From Embiotoca jacksoni (taxonomy: Eukaryota > Chordata > Actinopteri > Embiotocidae): DNA of 64,000 bases. Made by a program: the position numbers and the translations under genes. Every line of letters starts with the position of its first letter. Within the stretch, counting starts at the first letter, position 1. This document shows positions 25,401 to 36,309 of this stretch, one piece after another. Under the pieces are notes generated by a model. It ran no database searches and was not told the DNA's origin. It saw only the letters and a program-made list of their open reading frames with translations. Location: positions 2,172,501-2,236,500 of the forward strand of contig JAKOON010000021.1 of NCBI GenBank assembly GCA_022577435.1, given 5' to 3'.

Positions 25401-28400
25401 ATCAATAGAAATTGAGTATAAACTAATTGAGCACTCAACTGAAATTGAGTACACTAACAGATCCCTGACTTTCGAATAAGCACTGGATGCATATATATAT
25501 ATAGAACTGAAAAGGAAATATTGAGAACACACTAAAAAAGGAAACAAAACAAAGTAGCCTTATTTATTCCCTTGCACCATACACTATGTGCTCCTCCAGA
25601 GTTCATCCGGTCTGAAAAAGGCACTTATAGTGAGTTGAGAACGTGATGATACCCTGCTACAATGTTGGCTTCCTCAACTCTTACTCTACATTGCAAATAG
25701 CATCACAAAGCTACATCTGGAATCACTCCATGAACTTGTCTTTAATTCAGTTTTAATTATTGATGTCTTGAAGTACTCTATAGCTCTTTACAGACATAGA
25801 TGCAGTGTGTTAAGGGCAGCCCTTAAGTCCCATCGTTCCCTCAGTCTGCACAACAGTATTATGTTACATCTCTGAAAGGCACTTTCACTGATTGATCGCA
25901 TTCATTGATTTACAAATGACACAGCATTTAATTTCAGCTGTTCCTGGAGACAAAAGTCTAGAAGTTAGTGGTTTGAATGTCACGCCTTTCACTTTGAATT
26001 AACAATGTTATTAATAAGAGAAGCTTTCTGCAGATTTGATTAAAAAAAAAAGACTTAACAAAGGTAGTACTCAAAACAGAAGTCTATGTCTAGCACGACG
26101 AATGACAAATTAATTGGTGTTGTCTGTTTTCTGTGGATAGCATTGTTGGCCACTGACTGCAAATGGTTTGATACATAATACAACATTTTATGACTTCGTT
26201 CCTGTTTATCTTACCAATTACTTTTGACCCCTAACCGTTGGGCAGTATGGGCTGTACACTTCTTCCTACATTGATTCTTCAAATTAAAGCTGACACTTTG
26301 GATTTAAATGTAGTATACAGTATTTCATTTCAAATAGAATGTGCCCCCACACAGAGCCTGAAGAACAAAACAACTGAAACAGTCCAAATACTTACAGTTT
26401 GTACTGTATTTCATGCATTGCTTTTTAGACTTTGAGAACGGTGAGCATCATGTCTCAACAGTTGACCAATGGAATACAGTATGGTGCATTCTATCGTGCG
26501 TTATTTCACTCTGCGGATTGCCCGAGGCCTGGCTTAGTTGCAGACAGGAATGAGGTCACTCATAGCAAATGGATTCCTCATATCTAACCCATTAAGTGAT
26601 TTATTTTTTCTTAGAGGCCCCCCCCCCGTGGCTGTTTACACACTACTATACGTTAAAATAGCTACTCGGCTCCAGTTCCATCTCAACATCCCCATTCATC
26701 TCGCTCACATAATCCAGCTAATCAAGGTGATTTCTTATAATAATCGCACCTAATGATAAGGTGTCCTGCCAGGTCCACATATTCTCAGTCACTGATTTTG
26801 ATAGAAGAGCACATTAGCACATTTTAAAGATATCTTAATTAAAATTTCAAACATTTCCCTTTAGTTCAGTGGGATTTCTTTTGCCTTGTACTGTCTCATA
26901 CATGCTACATGAAGCATATGGTTTTTGCAGTTAAAAAACTGACCTGAATATTTGAAGCCAGCTTTCTCTTCATTGCCATTAATAATCCCTATTTTGTATT
27001 ACTTGGAGCCCCATTATCTGAAAGCCTAGAGAATGCTTAACCACATGTACAAGTTCAATTTTCTTGCAGTTCTCCGTAGTCTTTAATTGCTAGAGCTTTC
27101 TCTTCACTGTACTTGCATCATTCCAGTGCAGGAAAGACACGTGAATTCCAGTAATGTTTTCTTTCCTCAGTGTCTGAAATACAGTCACCCATTATGTCAT
27201 CGTATGTGGAACAGAGCCACTGTGATACGCTAAGTGGATTCAATCATAGCGAGAGCCAGAGAGAGAGAGAGCCAAGGAGGGGCGGGAGGGAGGGAATTTT
27301 TTTTTTTTTACTGAAATGGTGGCTGGCCGGTGCAGTAGACTGCCTCCTCCAGCCAGAAAGCCCAACACCGTCGAGTGCCAGAGAGTTCTGCTCTTGTCGC
27401 ACACACTCAGCTCTTGTTCTATCAGTGCCATTGAATGCAAACAGATGGTTAATTGCTCCTCTGTGAATGTGTGCATGTGATCTCGGCCGATGTCAGCCTG
27501 CCTTGGTGTGTGTGCTCCCAAGTCCACCTGCACTCCTTTGACATTTGAGGACACGAATCATATTTATATTTACAGCAGCAAAATCATCACTGTTTATCCT
27601 TCCTTTTTCTTTTTTTTGTGATCCAGGCATTCAGGCCCAGCGGGCTCCTCGAGCTCAGACAAAAACAGGCTGCGCTCTAAGAGGATGATTAATTCAGAAC
27701 TAGCACATAAATGCTACTTGCAGCATTAGTGCTGTGACAGTGGAAACACATGCAGACCTCTCATCGTTGCTTTGAGGGCTGAAAGTGAAATATACTAAAT
27801 TACACTGCTTTGTGTACGATGGGTCACAGAGGCAGGTAAAAGCTTTTGTGATGGATAATGACCGTTGAAAGCTGCAGCCTGAAACCAGACAGCGATAGAA
27901 AAGAGTGGTTGTCAAATAGTGACAGATTTGTAGGAGTGATGTGGTGACTTAAGATGGGTTTAAGGCACAACTGAGAAATAATGGATGTGAGTACAGTGAC
28001 TTAACTTTGCACAGTGCCTAAACTGAAACCCTGGGAAGGTTAGGAATGTAAAAAAAAAAAACAAAAAAAACAGCCTCTTACCAGCTATGATGGGAGCCAG
28101 GCGGAAGATATCGGAGAGGCGGCTATTGACTGGCTCATACGGAGAATATTCCAACAAATCATTACCTGTGTGGCAGAAAAAAATTGTCAACAGTGTGTGC
28201 CTAAAGTTTTGTTGTTATCTGATATTCTTTAATCTTATCAACTGTGGAATCCCTCTAATTCCTCTTACGAGTACTTGTTGTAAATATTAATACTTTGTCA
28301 TGTAATAACACGACAGGATTTGTGAAGAAGGTTGACTTTACTTGAGGTTCACTCTGTTATAGGTACATTTATTATCTACGACACAACGGCTTAGTGAACA

Positions 28401-29823
28401 ATTATGTAATCTGAGAACAGGCTACATTGCTATTGTGCATGCATTTGCTCTGAGAACATTTTACCAGTTTGAAATCATGAACTGACCTGTACCTGCTTAA
28501 CTTTGCTGACTGCAATATGCCTAAAATTTATAGCACGTGGAGGCTCAGTTCAAGTTCAAACGTATCCAAGCACAGTTACTCAAGTACCTCAATTTAAGTA
28601 CAAATCAGAGGTACTAAATTTCCATTTTATGCCACTTCAGAACGACATTCCTCTGCATACGAGATGAAATTATACTTGTTGCTACACTGCATTTTCTTGA
28701 CATCTGACACAAAAAGAAGACAGTATGATGACCTTTATAAAATAATGCTTGAGGCTGAAATACCTGCCAGTGTGTAAAGTTGCCCAAAAGGACCTTGACC
28801 ATCTACAACATTTAAATACTGCTTAATACACATACACATCCATCAGTGATAATTATCAAGTAATATGAAATATTTTATAACAATGACGGGGTACTCTACC
28901 TGCAATATAAGTGTCGTCAGTTTACTTTTGAGACTTTAAAGAAGCCTACATTTTTCTGAATGTATTTATGTACCTAAAGCCCAAGTGACATTTTGAATTC
29001 GGGACTCAGGCTGTGTTTACAGTTTGTCATTGCTTCTTTTACTTGAGTATATGAAGACTTCTTCCTCAAGCATTAATAAACATAAGTAATTATTTAGAGC
29101 ATACCTTGTAAACTCTGAAATATGCCCCAAAAGATCCGGAGACAGTTCTTCTCCTTCTTCATGCCTCTCCTACACCTACAGTTGTAGAGGGGACTCTGTT
29201 TCATGGCATCTATAGCGCTGCGACACTCGCCCTGCGCCTCGGTACCGGTGACCGCGCTGAAGTTGCTCTCCCTCCCCGCCACGCACTGCCTCATCGTCCG
29301 GTACTTGGTGCTGCAGGAGTACTCCTTTAGACATTGTTCACTGGCCTTCACGCAGTCCAGTCGGGCGGGACGGGAGGCTGAGCTGCTGTCACCCTTCAAG
29401 GTGAACACGGAATCTAGGAGTTACAAGAAGTGGGTGAGAAGGATTTTTGGGAAGCGTGTAAACCAGCTTTACGCACAATTTAGCGACTTAATAATTAACA
29501 GTATTTAAAATAAGGATGCTTTATTGTATTGTTGGCAAAATATGCACATGCACAGAGCATTAGACAAACTTTATGAACCCTGAGTGTTGGCAGTCGCGCC
29601 TCAGCCAACAGAACAAATCAATCAAATTAACATGTGTTTGCCGTTTGGCGAGCGATGCGCCTTTTTCATCATCACTGCCACGGTTTGCTGCATTTTTTTT
29701 TTTTTAGATGAACTTTAAAGGAACATGTGTAATTTAAAAAAAATATATAACAAAGAAATTCAACAGATGAACGCGTCACTTACCCAGAAAGGACAATACA
29801 ATGACAAAAGTTGTTAAAATCAT
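10671..29823 (-). CDS. gfra1: GDNF family receptor alpha-1 (complete coding region, 10 exons)
   Basis: GPI-anchored co-receptor that binds GDNF at the cell surface and presents it to the RET tyrosine kinase (family knowledge). The exons join as 29784-29823, 29105-29413, 28082-28165, 17898-18076, 17323-17495, 16712-16821, 14814-14948, 13753-13949, 11049-11096 and 10671-10823. This is 1428 nt, or 475 residues plus stop, close to the roughly 465 of mammalian GFRA1. All introns are GT-AG and the phases close. Residues 1-13 start a signal peptide; cysteine-rich domain 1 begins near C34, domain 2 near C155 and domain 3 near C248; a GPI signal occupies about 441-475. Strings such as SPYEPVNSRLSDIF, RRRQTIVPVCSY and NAIQAFGNGTDV point to GFRA1 rather than GFRA2-4. 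N-glycosylation sequons are seen in exons 2, 4, 8 and 9. The a versus b teleost copy is not resolved. Confidence 0.95.
11049..11096 (-). CDS. gfra1: gfra1 coding exon 9 (short stalk exon)
   Basis: 48 nt, phase 0 at both ends, acceptor TTTCTTTCAG and donor GTAAGA. It encodes AQKLVSNQTVDTAQCL, residues 410-425, aligning with the LQAQKL and CI region of mammalian GFRA1. An NQT sequon is present. Readthrough of the donor would add seven residues and then stop. Confidence 0.85.
11097..13752 (-). other. gfra1 intron 8
   Basis: Non-coding. It contains the (AC)n microsatellite at 12650-12720 and several A/T homopolymers. Its donor is GTGAAG and its acceptor TTTCTTTCAG. Confidence 0.8.
12650..12720 (+). 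repeat. (AC)n microsatellite
   Basis: About 35 uninterrupted AC units, inside gfra1 intron 8. Likely polymorphic in length. Confidence 0.97.
13753..13949 (-). CDS. gfra1: gfra1 coding exon 8 (end of domain 3, stalk)
   Basis: 197 nt, entering in phase 1 and leaving in phase 0, acceptor TTTGTTGTAG and donor GTGAAG. It begins RNAIQAFGNGTDVGVWQPQP, the conserved end of domain 3, with an NGT sequon. It continues into a poorly conserved, Ser/Thr-rich stalk ending YHICGTLQ (residues 344-409). If the intron were retained, a stop would follow three codons after the donor. Confidence 0.93.
14814..14948 (-). CDS. gfra1: gfra1 coding exon 7 (domain 3, second part)
   Basis: 135 nt, phase 1 at both ends, acceptor CGCTGCAG and donor GTGAGT. 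It encodes residues 299-344, TVMTPNYLRSFGISLSPWC, DCSSSGNSKPDC and FFTNNRCL. MTPNY and PWCDC are conserved GFRA landmarks that close domain 3. Confidence 0.94.
14949..16711 (-). other. gfra1 intron 6
   Basis: Non-coding. It holds a tRNA-like SINE candidate near 15.7 kb and a poly(T) tract of about 23 at 16378-16403 next to a short ATT repeat. Confidence 0.8.
15695..15790 (+). repeat. Possible tRNA-derived SINE head
   Basis: GTGGATTAAAATGTCTGCCTG followed about 30 bp later by GCGTTCAAATCTCAT resembles a degraded tRNA region: an anticodon-arm-like block and then a pol III B box (GTTCAAATC). A related 'AAACGTCTGCC' string lies nearby at 15548. No clear A box or tail was found, so this is tentative. 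Confidence 0.3.
16712..16821 (-). CDS. gfra1: gfra1 coding exon 6 (domain 3, first part)
   Basis: 110 nt, entering in phase 2 and leaving in phase 1, acceptor GTTAAAAG and donor GTGAGT. It encodes residues 262-299, SRLADFISNCQPE, SGCLRENYADC and LLSYSGLIG. These match the start of the third GFR domain of GFRA1. The acceptor has a weaker pyrimidine tract than the other introns. Confidence 0.94.
17323..17495 (-). CDS. gfra1: gfra1 coding exon 5 (end of domain 2, start of domain 3)
   Basis: 173 nt, entering in phase 0 and leaving in phase 2, acceptor AAAATCAG and donor GTAAGA. It encodes residues 205-262, VPAKYSYGMLFCSC through ERRRQTIVPVCSYEDKDK to KTNYIC and two bases of Arg. The RRR cluster (229-231) belongs to the basic ligand and heparan-sulfate contact region described in GFRA1 structures (family knowledge). 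The loop CSCPTGDQTACAERRR is three residues longer than the mammalian version as I recall it. Confidence 0.95.
17898..18076 (-). CDS. gfra1: gfra1 coding exon 4 (domain 2, first half)
   Basis: 179 nt, entering in phase 1 and leaving in phase 0, acceptor CTCTTTTAG and donor GTAATT. It encodes residues 145-204, from VEPASTKENNCLNAAKACNL through YRSAYINPC to CHKALRQFFDK. Domain 2 carries the main GDNF contact surface in the family. An NDT sequon is present in ACNLNDTC, where mammalian GFRA1 as I recall it has none. Confidence 0.95.
18077..28081 (-). other. gfra1 intron 3 (about 10 kb)
   Basis: The longest intron, between phase-1 exons 3 and 4. It contains the hAT-like repeat at 19880-20390, G and T homopolymers near 19040-19071 and 21070, and otherwise AT-rich DNA. 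No further gfra1 coding sequence was recognised by eye. Confidence 0.75.
19880..20390. mobile_element. hAT-like non-autonomous repeat, copy 1
   Basis: About 0.5 kb with repeated 'ACTATTCG' motifs near both ends and a right end CATGTCCCATCCCAACT. The left end has a decayed counterpart (ATAGGACATGA at 19882). The middle part matches 54.66-55.06 kb closely, in the same orientation, including GCTTTACCTGCAGAGTTTG and TTTTTGACGGCTGTAGTCG. The terminal GGGATGGGAC-type sequence is typical of hAT-derived elements, so the superfamily is inferred. No transposase is encoded. Confidence 0.65.
28082..28165 (-). CDS. gfra1: gfra1 coding exon 3 (domain 1-2 linker)
   Basis: 84 nt, phase 1 at both ends, acceptor CCACACAG and donor GTAAGA. 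It encodes GNDLLEYSPYEPVNSRLSD, IFRLAPIIA and the first base of a Val codon. The SPYEPV..RLSDIFR segment is a signature shared by GFRA1 and GFRA2. The intron that follows is the largest of the gene, at about 10 kb. Confidence 0.95.
29105..29413 (-). CDS. gfra1: gfra1 coding exon 2 (cysteine-rich domain 1)
   Basis: 309 nt, phase 1 at both ends, acceptor CTCCTAG and donor GTATGC. It encodes about residues 14-117, including RLDCVKASEQCLKEYSCSTK, YRTMRQCVAG, YNCRCRRGMKKEKNCL and IFWGIFQSLQG. These match the N-terminal GFR domain of GFRA1. An NFS sequon lies in RESNFSAV. In known GFRA proteins this domain is less critical for ligand binding than domain 2. Confidence 0.95.
29784..29823 (-). CDS. 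gfra1: gfra1 coding exon 1 (start codon, signal peptide)
   Basis: ATG at 29823-29821 opens MILTTFVIVLSFL, a hydrophobic signal peptide core. The exon ends in phase 1 at a GTAAGT donor (29783-29778). The last base joins AT of exon 2 to give Asp14. This start was chosen because it is the only in-frame ATG giving a secretory leader that splices in phase to the recognisable receptor sequence. The upstream part of this exon is probably 5' UTR. Confidence 0.88.
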
Positions 29824-30500
29824 TGCGCTTTAGGAGATTTTGGATGTAAGGAAATGGTTCGGGGATTAAAATAAAATGTGAAGAGAAGTTGTCAGACAGA
29901 TCCACTTTTCCTCGGGCTGCACACAATGTGGGCTCGGATGATGATTCATTCTGTAGCTCCAACAGCGAGAATCCCAACTCTCGACGTGAGTCCAGCACCT
30001 AAAACCACGCTGCGCGACCCTGTCGGACTCTTGGACGACTGAGAGGGCAAGTCGGACAGAAAGGAGCGCGCAGATTGAGCATGTCCTCTTCACTCTGCTC
30101 ACATCAACTCCTGCTCGCCCCGCTGCTCTGCGTCTGATCCGACACAGTCTGTGGGTTTGAGGACCAAAACTTTACAAGCACGGCCGGAGAGGAGTCAGTG
30201 GACACCACAGTAAAAACCCCTGAAGCAATCAGTTCAACTTAACGAGGGAATTCATTTAACTTTAATTGTCCGTCACGTCCCTGAATGGAGTGAAAGCGTG
30301 TTTAAATTCCCAAATACTTGGGGGGAAAAAAAAAAAAAAAAAAAAAAAATTTACATTCCGTTGAGCAGTTGGGAAGACAAAAAGCAACGCCGTTTGATCC
30401 GGACTGTGCTCCACTCTGATGAGAAACTGAGGAGCTCTCGGTGCAACGCTTGAGGGTGTGACGTCATGCGGCTCTGCGCACAATAACCTTAATAAACCCG
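29824..30500 (-). promoter_or_regulatory. gfra1: gfra1 5' leader and promoter-like region with CRE
   Basis: The region just upstream of the gfra1 start codon is GC-richer than its surroundings and has many CpGs near 29.98-30.2 kb. A full CRE palindrome TGACGTCA lies at 30459-30466, about 640 bases upstream of the ATG. If the transcription start lies near 30.1-30.5 kb, two 27-residue upstream reading frames (29999-30082 and 29866-29949) and an ATG-TGA start-stop (near 30104) would sit in the 5' UTR. I saw no clear TATA box. The transcription start itself cannot be read from sequence. Confidence 0.45.
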
Positions 30501-32630
30501 TTAACAGCCTCAGTTTACGTCCAACTGCTTAGACAGTCAAAACAAAGAGGTGGTGAGCGGGCTGCACGTGTTACATGGTTTCAGCTCGATGGAGTCATTT
30601 TATTAAGTCTGCGGAAAATCAACGTCTGTAACAGCTCATTACATATTTATGTAACCTGCAGGCCTACATAACACCAGAGCAGATCAGCATCTACATTGCA
30701 ACGATTTTTTTTTTTTTAAGTGTCTGGATTTGTCCCTTCAGCTTTTCAGTATAGAAACTATTATTAGTTTATGCACTTTAATTCTAGGGAGTGAGATTAC
30801 AGCTAAATTCTTTTGTTTGGAGAATGTTTAGAAGTTCCAAGGTATTTCAGTCCCTCAAATTGAATGGCACAAATCGTAAGTGGAATTGGGCAGGTAAAAA
30901 AACAAATCTTATTGCTTCTTTATCTGAAATTGCAGTTACCATATACAGTACGTTGTGATAACTGCTGGCAGAACTTTTTCTATCAAGGTTTGTTTTTCTG
31001 CGCAGGAAAAAACAAACATCTGAGAGTGCAGCTCTCAAGAATTTACTGGGTAGAAAATTTAGAGACCTTCCAGAGATGACTTAAATCTACTTAAATTTAC
31101 TGTATTAAACACTGCACACAAATGTTATGTACAATATTATGTTATTGTTGTAATGCTAACAGTAGTCACAACTTTTATTTTGACCATTTGGGAAGATTTT
31201 TTTTTTTTTATCTTATTTTGTCTATGACCAGGCAGGAGCAAACCAAGAAAACCAATGATTGTAAAAGAAAACCCAATAATGCATAAATGTACCTTTCTGC
31301 TCAGTTACAGTGCATGTAGGTTATATCGTATATATGATATAGTATATACCCCCTTACAGTTACATGATCGTTTGTGCACAGACACACATAAATGGATAGT
31401 GCTTCACATCAAGGCATCTCTGCAGGGTTTCATGGAGTAATCTTTCCTGGAAGTGGGCAGCTTTGCTTTACAAAAGACCTCTGCTCACATCAAAAGAAAT
31501 AAAACGTTAACCTTACGGGGAAAAAAAAAAGACTGCAGTCCCACTTAACACAGCGAATGCCATATTCTGCGCTTAATTTGTGTAGCTGGGATCTACAAAC
31601 TAAATTGATCAAAAGAAGAGATGCATCAGAATCTGGGTGCCTTTTCACCTTTACTAAACAATTTCCTGGCTAAAGCCATGCTTTAAAACAAAACAAAAAA
31701 AGTTGATACAAGAAGTCACACCAGCTGTCAAATTTAGAGAACAAAGTCCTTTGCGTGCAAAAGCACCTTTTGATTTATTTATTATCCTCTTTTCTGTCCT
31801 CTATTGTCTTTAATGTGCCTTAGGCCATTCTGTTGCCCCCAAGCTACACCGACATAAAATTCCTCGTGTAAAAACTTAAGAGTTAAGAGGAGCAGCGCAG
31901 CTATATAAGCACAGGGAAGTATATTTATATTGTAGAAAATGCAGCACAGCAGAGAGACGTATAACCGTCTCTGAATGTAAAAGGAAATCAAGGAAAACAA
32001 ACAAACAAACTCAACCTCATTATAGGGATAAAAGTTAGTTCAGAGAGGGATTCCCACAAGACTGCTGAGCATGCAGAGGGTGTAAAAACAGTTTATAGTT
32101 TACAGTTGATATCCGATTGTACTGTTTACCATGCGGCCGTTTCTCATCTCCCATGAAGCGTTTGCAGATTATTGGCTGGCCTCTAGTAAGTGCATTCGAC
32201 TATTAGAACAATCAGTCAATATATTTCTGTGTTGAGCCTGAGTGCTAGCTCATACACAGCAGTAATCATTAAGTACATATTTGGTCCATAGAGTGTTGGG
32301 CTTGTTAAAGTGGATATTGGATGTCAACGAAGTCTTTGCTCATATTTGAAAAGTCAAAGGATTTATGAGCGAGCAGGTGAAGCAAAACACAATTACATGA
32401 TGCAAATGATAAGTCGATTAATTTAACTTGGATTTCATCACCTTGTGCTGCTCGGTTATCACTCAGTTGAAGCATACTTTTTAGATAACGGATTTAAATA
32501 ACCGCAAATAATATAGTGTAGTGTTACATGGTGATTAATCACTGTTCATTTAAGCCCCACTGGAGGTGAAGAAGCTGCCAGTTGTAAAGTTTCCGGTGAC
32601 AGTAGCCATTTCCTGCATATGATACGTTGT
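30501..32630. other. Gene-free stretch upstream of gfra1
   Basis: AT-rich DNA with no recognisable coding sequence or repeat family. It is the nearest upstream DNA of gfra1 and so a place where regulatory elements could lie; none can be named from sequence alone. Confidence 0.3.
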
Positions 32631-32689
32631 GCTTAAAGAAATGGAAAATCTATACGGAATCAAAAACGGGAAGCTCCGAGGCCTTCTTT

Positions 32690-32875
32690 TTTATATTTTA
32701 TATTTTTTACTGCTATTTACTGCTATTTTATTGCTTTTCTATTATTCTATTCTATTCTATTCTATTATTTTATTCTATTATTTCTATTATTATCTTATTG
32801 CTTCTGTATGCTGCTGTAGCGAAAAAAATTTCCCCTCGGGGATTAATAAAGTAAATACCTACCTACCTACCTACC
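32690..32875 (+). mobile_element. LINE 3' tail with simple-repeat end
   Basis: A (TTCTA)n-like tract at 32737-32800 is followed by AAATTTCCCCTCGGGGATTA and ATAAAGTA, then four to five TACC units ending at 32875. A short CCCC-TC-GGGG hairpin, an AATAAA and a terminal simple repeat are the usual 3' end of truncated fish LINEs of the L2/CR1/Rex type. No coding part remains. Confidence 0.6.
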
Positions 32876-35800
32876 TTCTGCTCACCCACGTGGGAACTCT
32901 TCATTACTTTGCAAAACCTTCAGCTTTATCCATCTCCCAGCCTTTATGGTGATCATTCATTTGATGTGTCCCATAAGGATACTGAAGCCTTTTGCTGCAC
33001 AAGAACACTTGCAGGGTTAGATTTATTGGAGAGTAATCGATAGCATTGCTCTGTGTAGCAAGATCAACACTAACCAATTACCGGGTCCCGAGGCCAGTCT
33101 CTGCATTTCTGACAGGATGCTGTAACTCACTTCACACCAGAAGGATTCATTTCTTGTTAAAGGCCAACTTGGTCATTTTGTTGATCAATTAATTAAAGAG
33201 TTTGACTTCTACAGTGGCTGCAGATGAAGTCTCTTACATGTTTCTTCACTGATCACCTTTGACAGCATCAGAAAACATTATTACAGTACATGCAAAGTAT
33301 GAAAAGCTCTCCCCAAGTAGGTTTAAATGGCGGCTGGTTGTCGGTACGCCCTGGAACGTAATCTGTGGTCAGCTCGGTTTACGTTAGAGACAGTGGTTTC
33401 CAATGGTCACATGAAGTTCGAAAACTGCAGTATAAACTTCTTAAAACACTCCCGTAGCATCATCCACCTCTCCACTGTCCATCTTCAGACTCGCTGTGCT
33501 CCAAATGACCACTCTTGCTGCAAAATAAGTTTCACGATTAAAAACAGAACAAAGATTCGAGAAAAAGAAACAATTGAAAGTTAAACTTAAGTTCTTATTT
33601 TCTGTCTTGGTAGTCTTTTTTTTTTGTTTTTCAACCTTCCAGGTTTATTTTATGACCCCAAACGGGCATATGACCGCAAAGGCCTAACCATTCAGAGCAT
33701 TTGGGTTTCCTCTTACAAGTGAATCATCTTTGACTAATTTGGGATCTGTGAATGCCTGAATTGTGGGTTTTGTTAGATAAAACGACTGTTCATGAGGCCA
33801 AGAGTCTATTTTTAGAGAATGGTGCATCTTCCAGAGAGACTGCAGTACCATCTAGTGGAGAACACAAGTATACACTATATTTTCTGACCTGCTGAATCAT
33901 TGTCTGTTTTAAAAAAAAAAAAAACCTGACATGACTTAATTGACTACATGACACTAATTTAAATTTTACTTCACATTGTTGATTTTTCTGGCATGACTTT
34001 AGAGACGTCCTCTATTTGGATCACCAACCAGGACTGTCGTTATTGCACGCTCATCACTTTTAATTTCACTCATAAATCCTCATTCTCTTCTCTTAGTGTT
34101 GTGTTTTATTCTCTTTTAAAAGAAAATTATATTCTATATGACTAGTGCTCTTGTTGTTGAGTTGACCCGCTTATCTCATCCCACGCATTTCATTGCAGCG
34201 TTGACCCTGTGTAACTTACATATGACTAATAAAACTGAAGACGAAAATCAAATACATTGTTATTTTTAGTTTTATAATTGAGACATATATTAAAAGACAA
34301 CTGGCCTGACGTAACAAAAATTGACAAATTGTATTACTTAAGTAAAAAAAAAAAAAAAAATGCAGTTGCTGTAGGTAAACGCCAGTCAGTCTGGACCCTT
34401 ACTGGGTCACATTCAACATATAAAATCCTCACAGAATGTAAAACCAGTCTTTATTTATTTGTATTCACAACTACATTCTTTCATTGTTCCTTTTTTGTAC
34501 TGTATTGTCTGCATCGTTGTTTGCGATCCACAACATCTGATTGTGTTGGGTCACTTGCTCTGCAGTTATCCTGCAAGAGCTCCAATTCTACCTACACTGC
34601 TGTGTTTTTACGATGACATGAACATACTGCTTTACCTTTGACAAAGTTGTCTAATTTTCAGTGGGCTATTTTTCATAACAGTTAATGTAGAAATTAGATA
34701 TCAAAATTCAAAGAGTCAATACATTTTTGCCATAATACATGGCTCTCTTTCTGTTTTCTCTGTCTGTATAGACACATTATTCTGAACACAATAACTCAAG
34801 AAGAATTCAGAACAGAAAGCCCATATTTCACCACAAGTTAGCCCTGGAGAACTGATGATCTGATTCGATTTTTGGACTACCTCTCATTAATTTGCATATC
34901 AGAGATGCATACGGGGGAAAAGGCTCATCATTAAGCAGCTCAAACGCCTCATGTTTAACTCACAGCTTCCTCGAGGCAAGAACAAGGTCAGTTTGGTTGT
35001 GATTAGCATCAGGGAAAGGTCACTTTGATTAGGCCAAAGTAATGGAAACGGCAGATAGAAAGGGACTTCGGCAACATTGAGCGCATCTGTCTGGACAGAA
35101 CGAGTGGAGACATGTATCCTGGAGCTCTAAAACTCATCTCTCCTCTGTGACCCAGAAAAAGGATGTTAGTGCTGCCATGTTTTCGTGCTGCGATAGTAAT
35201 GGAGAATATGGGAGAAGATGCACTTGTCTCACTTATCTGCGACTAAAGGGAGAATATGACATCAGTGATAAAAAAAAAAAAAAAAAAACAAGCAGCTCAT
35301 AAGTGTGAGTGAAAATGTGTAAGTCAGTCAGCAGTTCCAGCTTTGAGTTTATTCTCAACTTATTCCAAATGTAGCTCTGCTATAAGCCAAACTATGGACT
35401 TGTGTCAGTGCACGTCCATATCCTCAGTAGCAGACATGCATTTTTTTTAAATGAAATAATACATTTTCTGCCCAAAAAGAGCCTCCACTTTCTTCGGCCC
35501 CCTGCATCTCTACCTGCCTTCTTCCACTTAAGTCACTTTCTGAGGGGGGAGGAGAACTTTCTATGTTGAGCAACAAAAGAGACGTAGTGAAAAGCCTCTG
35601 GGGACAACCAAGGTCTGGTCTGCTTTTCCTCTAATCCGTGAGATTTAACTGCATTGTTCCAAATCACGATGATGGCTGGGCTAAATAAATATTCAAAGCA
35701 ATAACGTGTCCATTATGCGTCCAGATTCCAAAAATCCCATAAATATGATGAACAACAATTAATATCGTTTGATGGCACCTGTTGTTTTATACACATATTT

Positions 35801-36002
35801 TCCCTTTTAAATCATTTGAAGGCGCTGAATGAAGCACTGTATAAGCTTTATATAGTGAATGCCATTAAACAGCTTGTCAAATCACGTATAACTGATTGAT
35901 GCATCTGTGTAGATATATTTTTTTTGTTTTGTTTTTTATTTGAAAAGTGTTGATGATGATTTACTGCAAATTACCTTATGGCCATTCAACATATGGGTAT
36001 AT

Positions 36003-36005
36003 GCG

Positions 36006-36064
<59 letters not shown>
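36003..36064 (+). repeat. (AC)n microsatellite
   Basis: About 30 AC units, beginning GCGCACGC before the uniform run. Confidence 0.96.
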
Positions 36065-36065
<1 letters not shown>

Positions 36066-36293
36066 GAAAGGGTGCGTACAGCCAGCTGGCATTTAGGAAA
36101 GCCAACATGATGAATAAATAGATTTATGGCAAGGCTCCGCTCATTTGGCGATTCTTTTTGTGTCAGCTGTTAGCAAAGTGTATTTTATCATGTGATGTTT
36201 TCTTATGGCAAAGCAAGCCTTTGCTCACTGAGAACAGCGGTCACATGAACACGGTGTAGCTATTGTGTGTGAGAGCTCTTGTGCGTGATAAAT

Positions 36294-36309
36294 CCAGCAG
36301 GGGGCAGTG
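36294..36309 (+). promoter_or_regulatory. CTCF-like core motif
   Basis: CCAGCAGGGGGCAGTG on the plus strand matches the CTCF core. It lies about 6 kb upstream of the gfra1 promoter region. Its orientation is opposite to the two cores at 4.0-4.3 kb, so the cores point away from each other. Confidence 0.3.

Noticed and set aside
32856..32875. Short TACC repeats as a CRISPR-like or regulatory array
   Set aside because: Simple-repeat tail of a LINE in a vertebrate genome.
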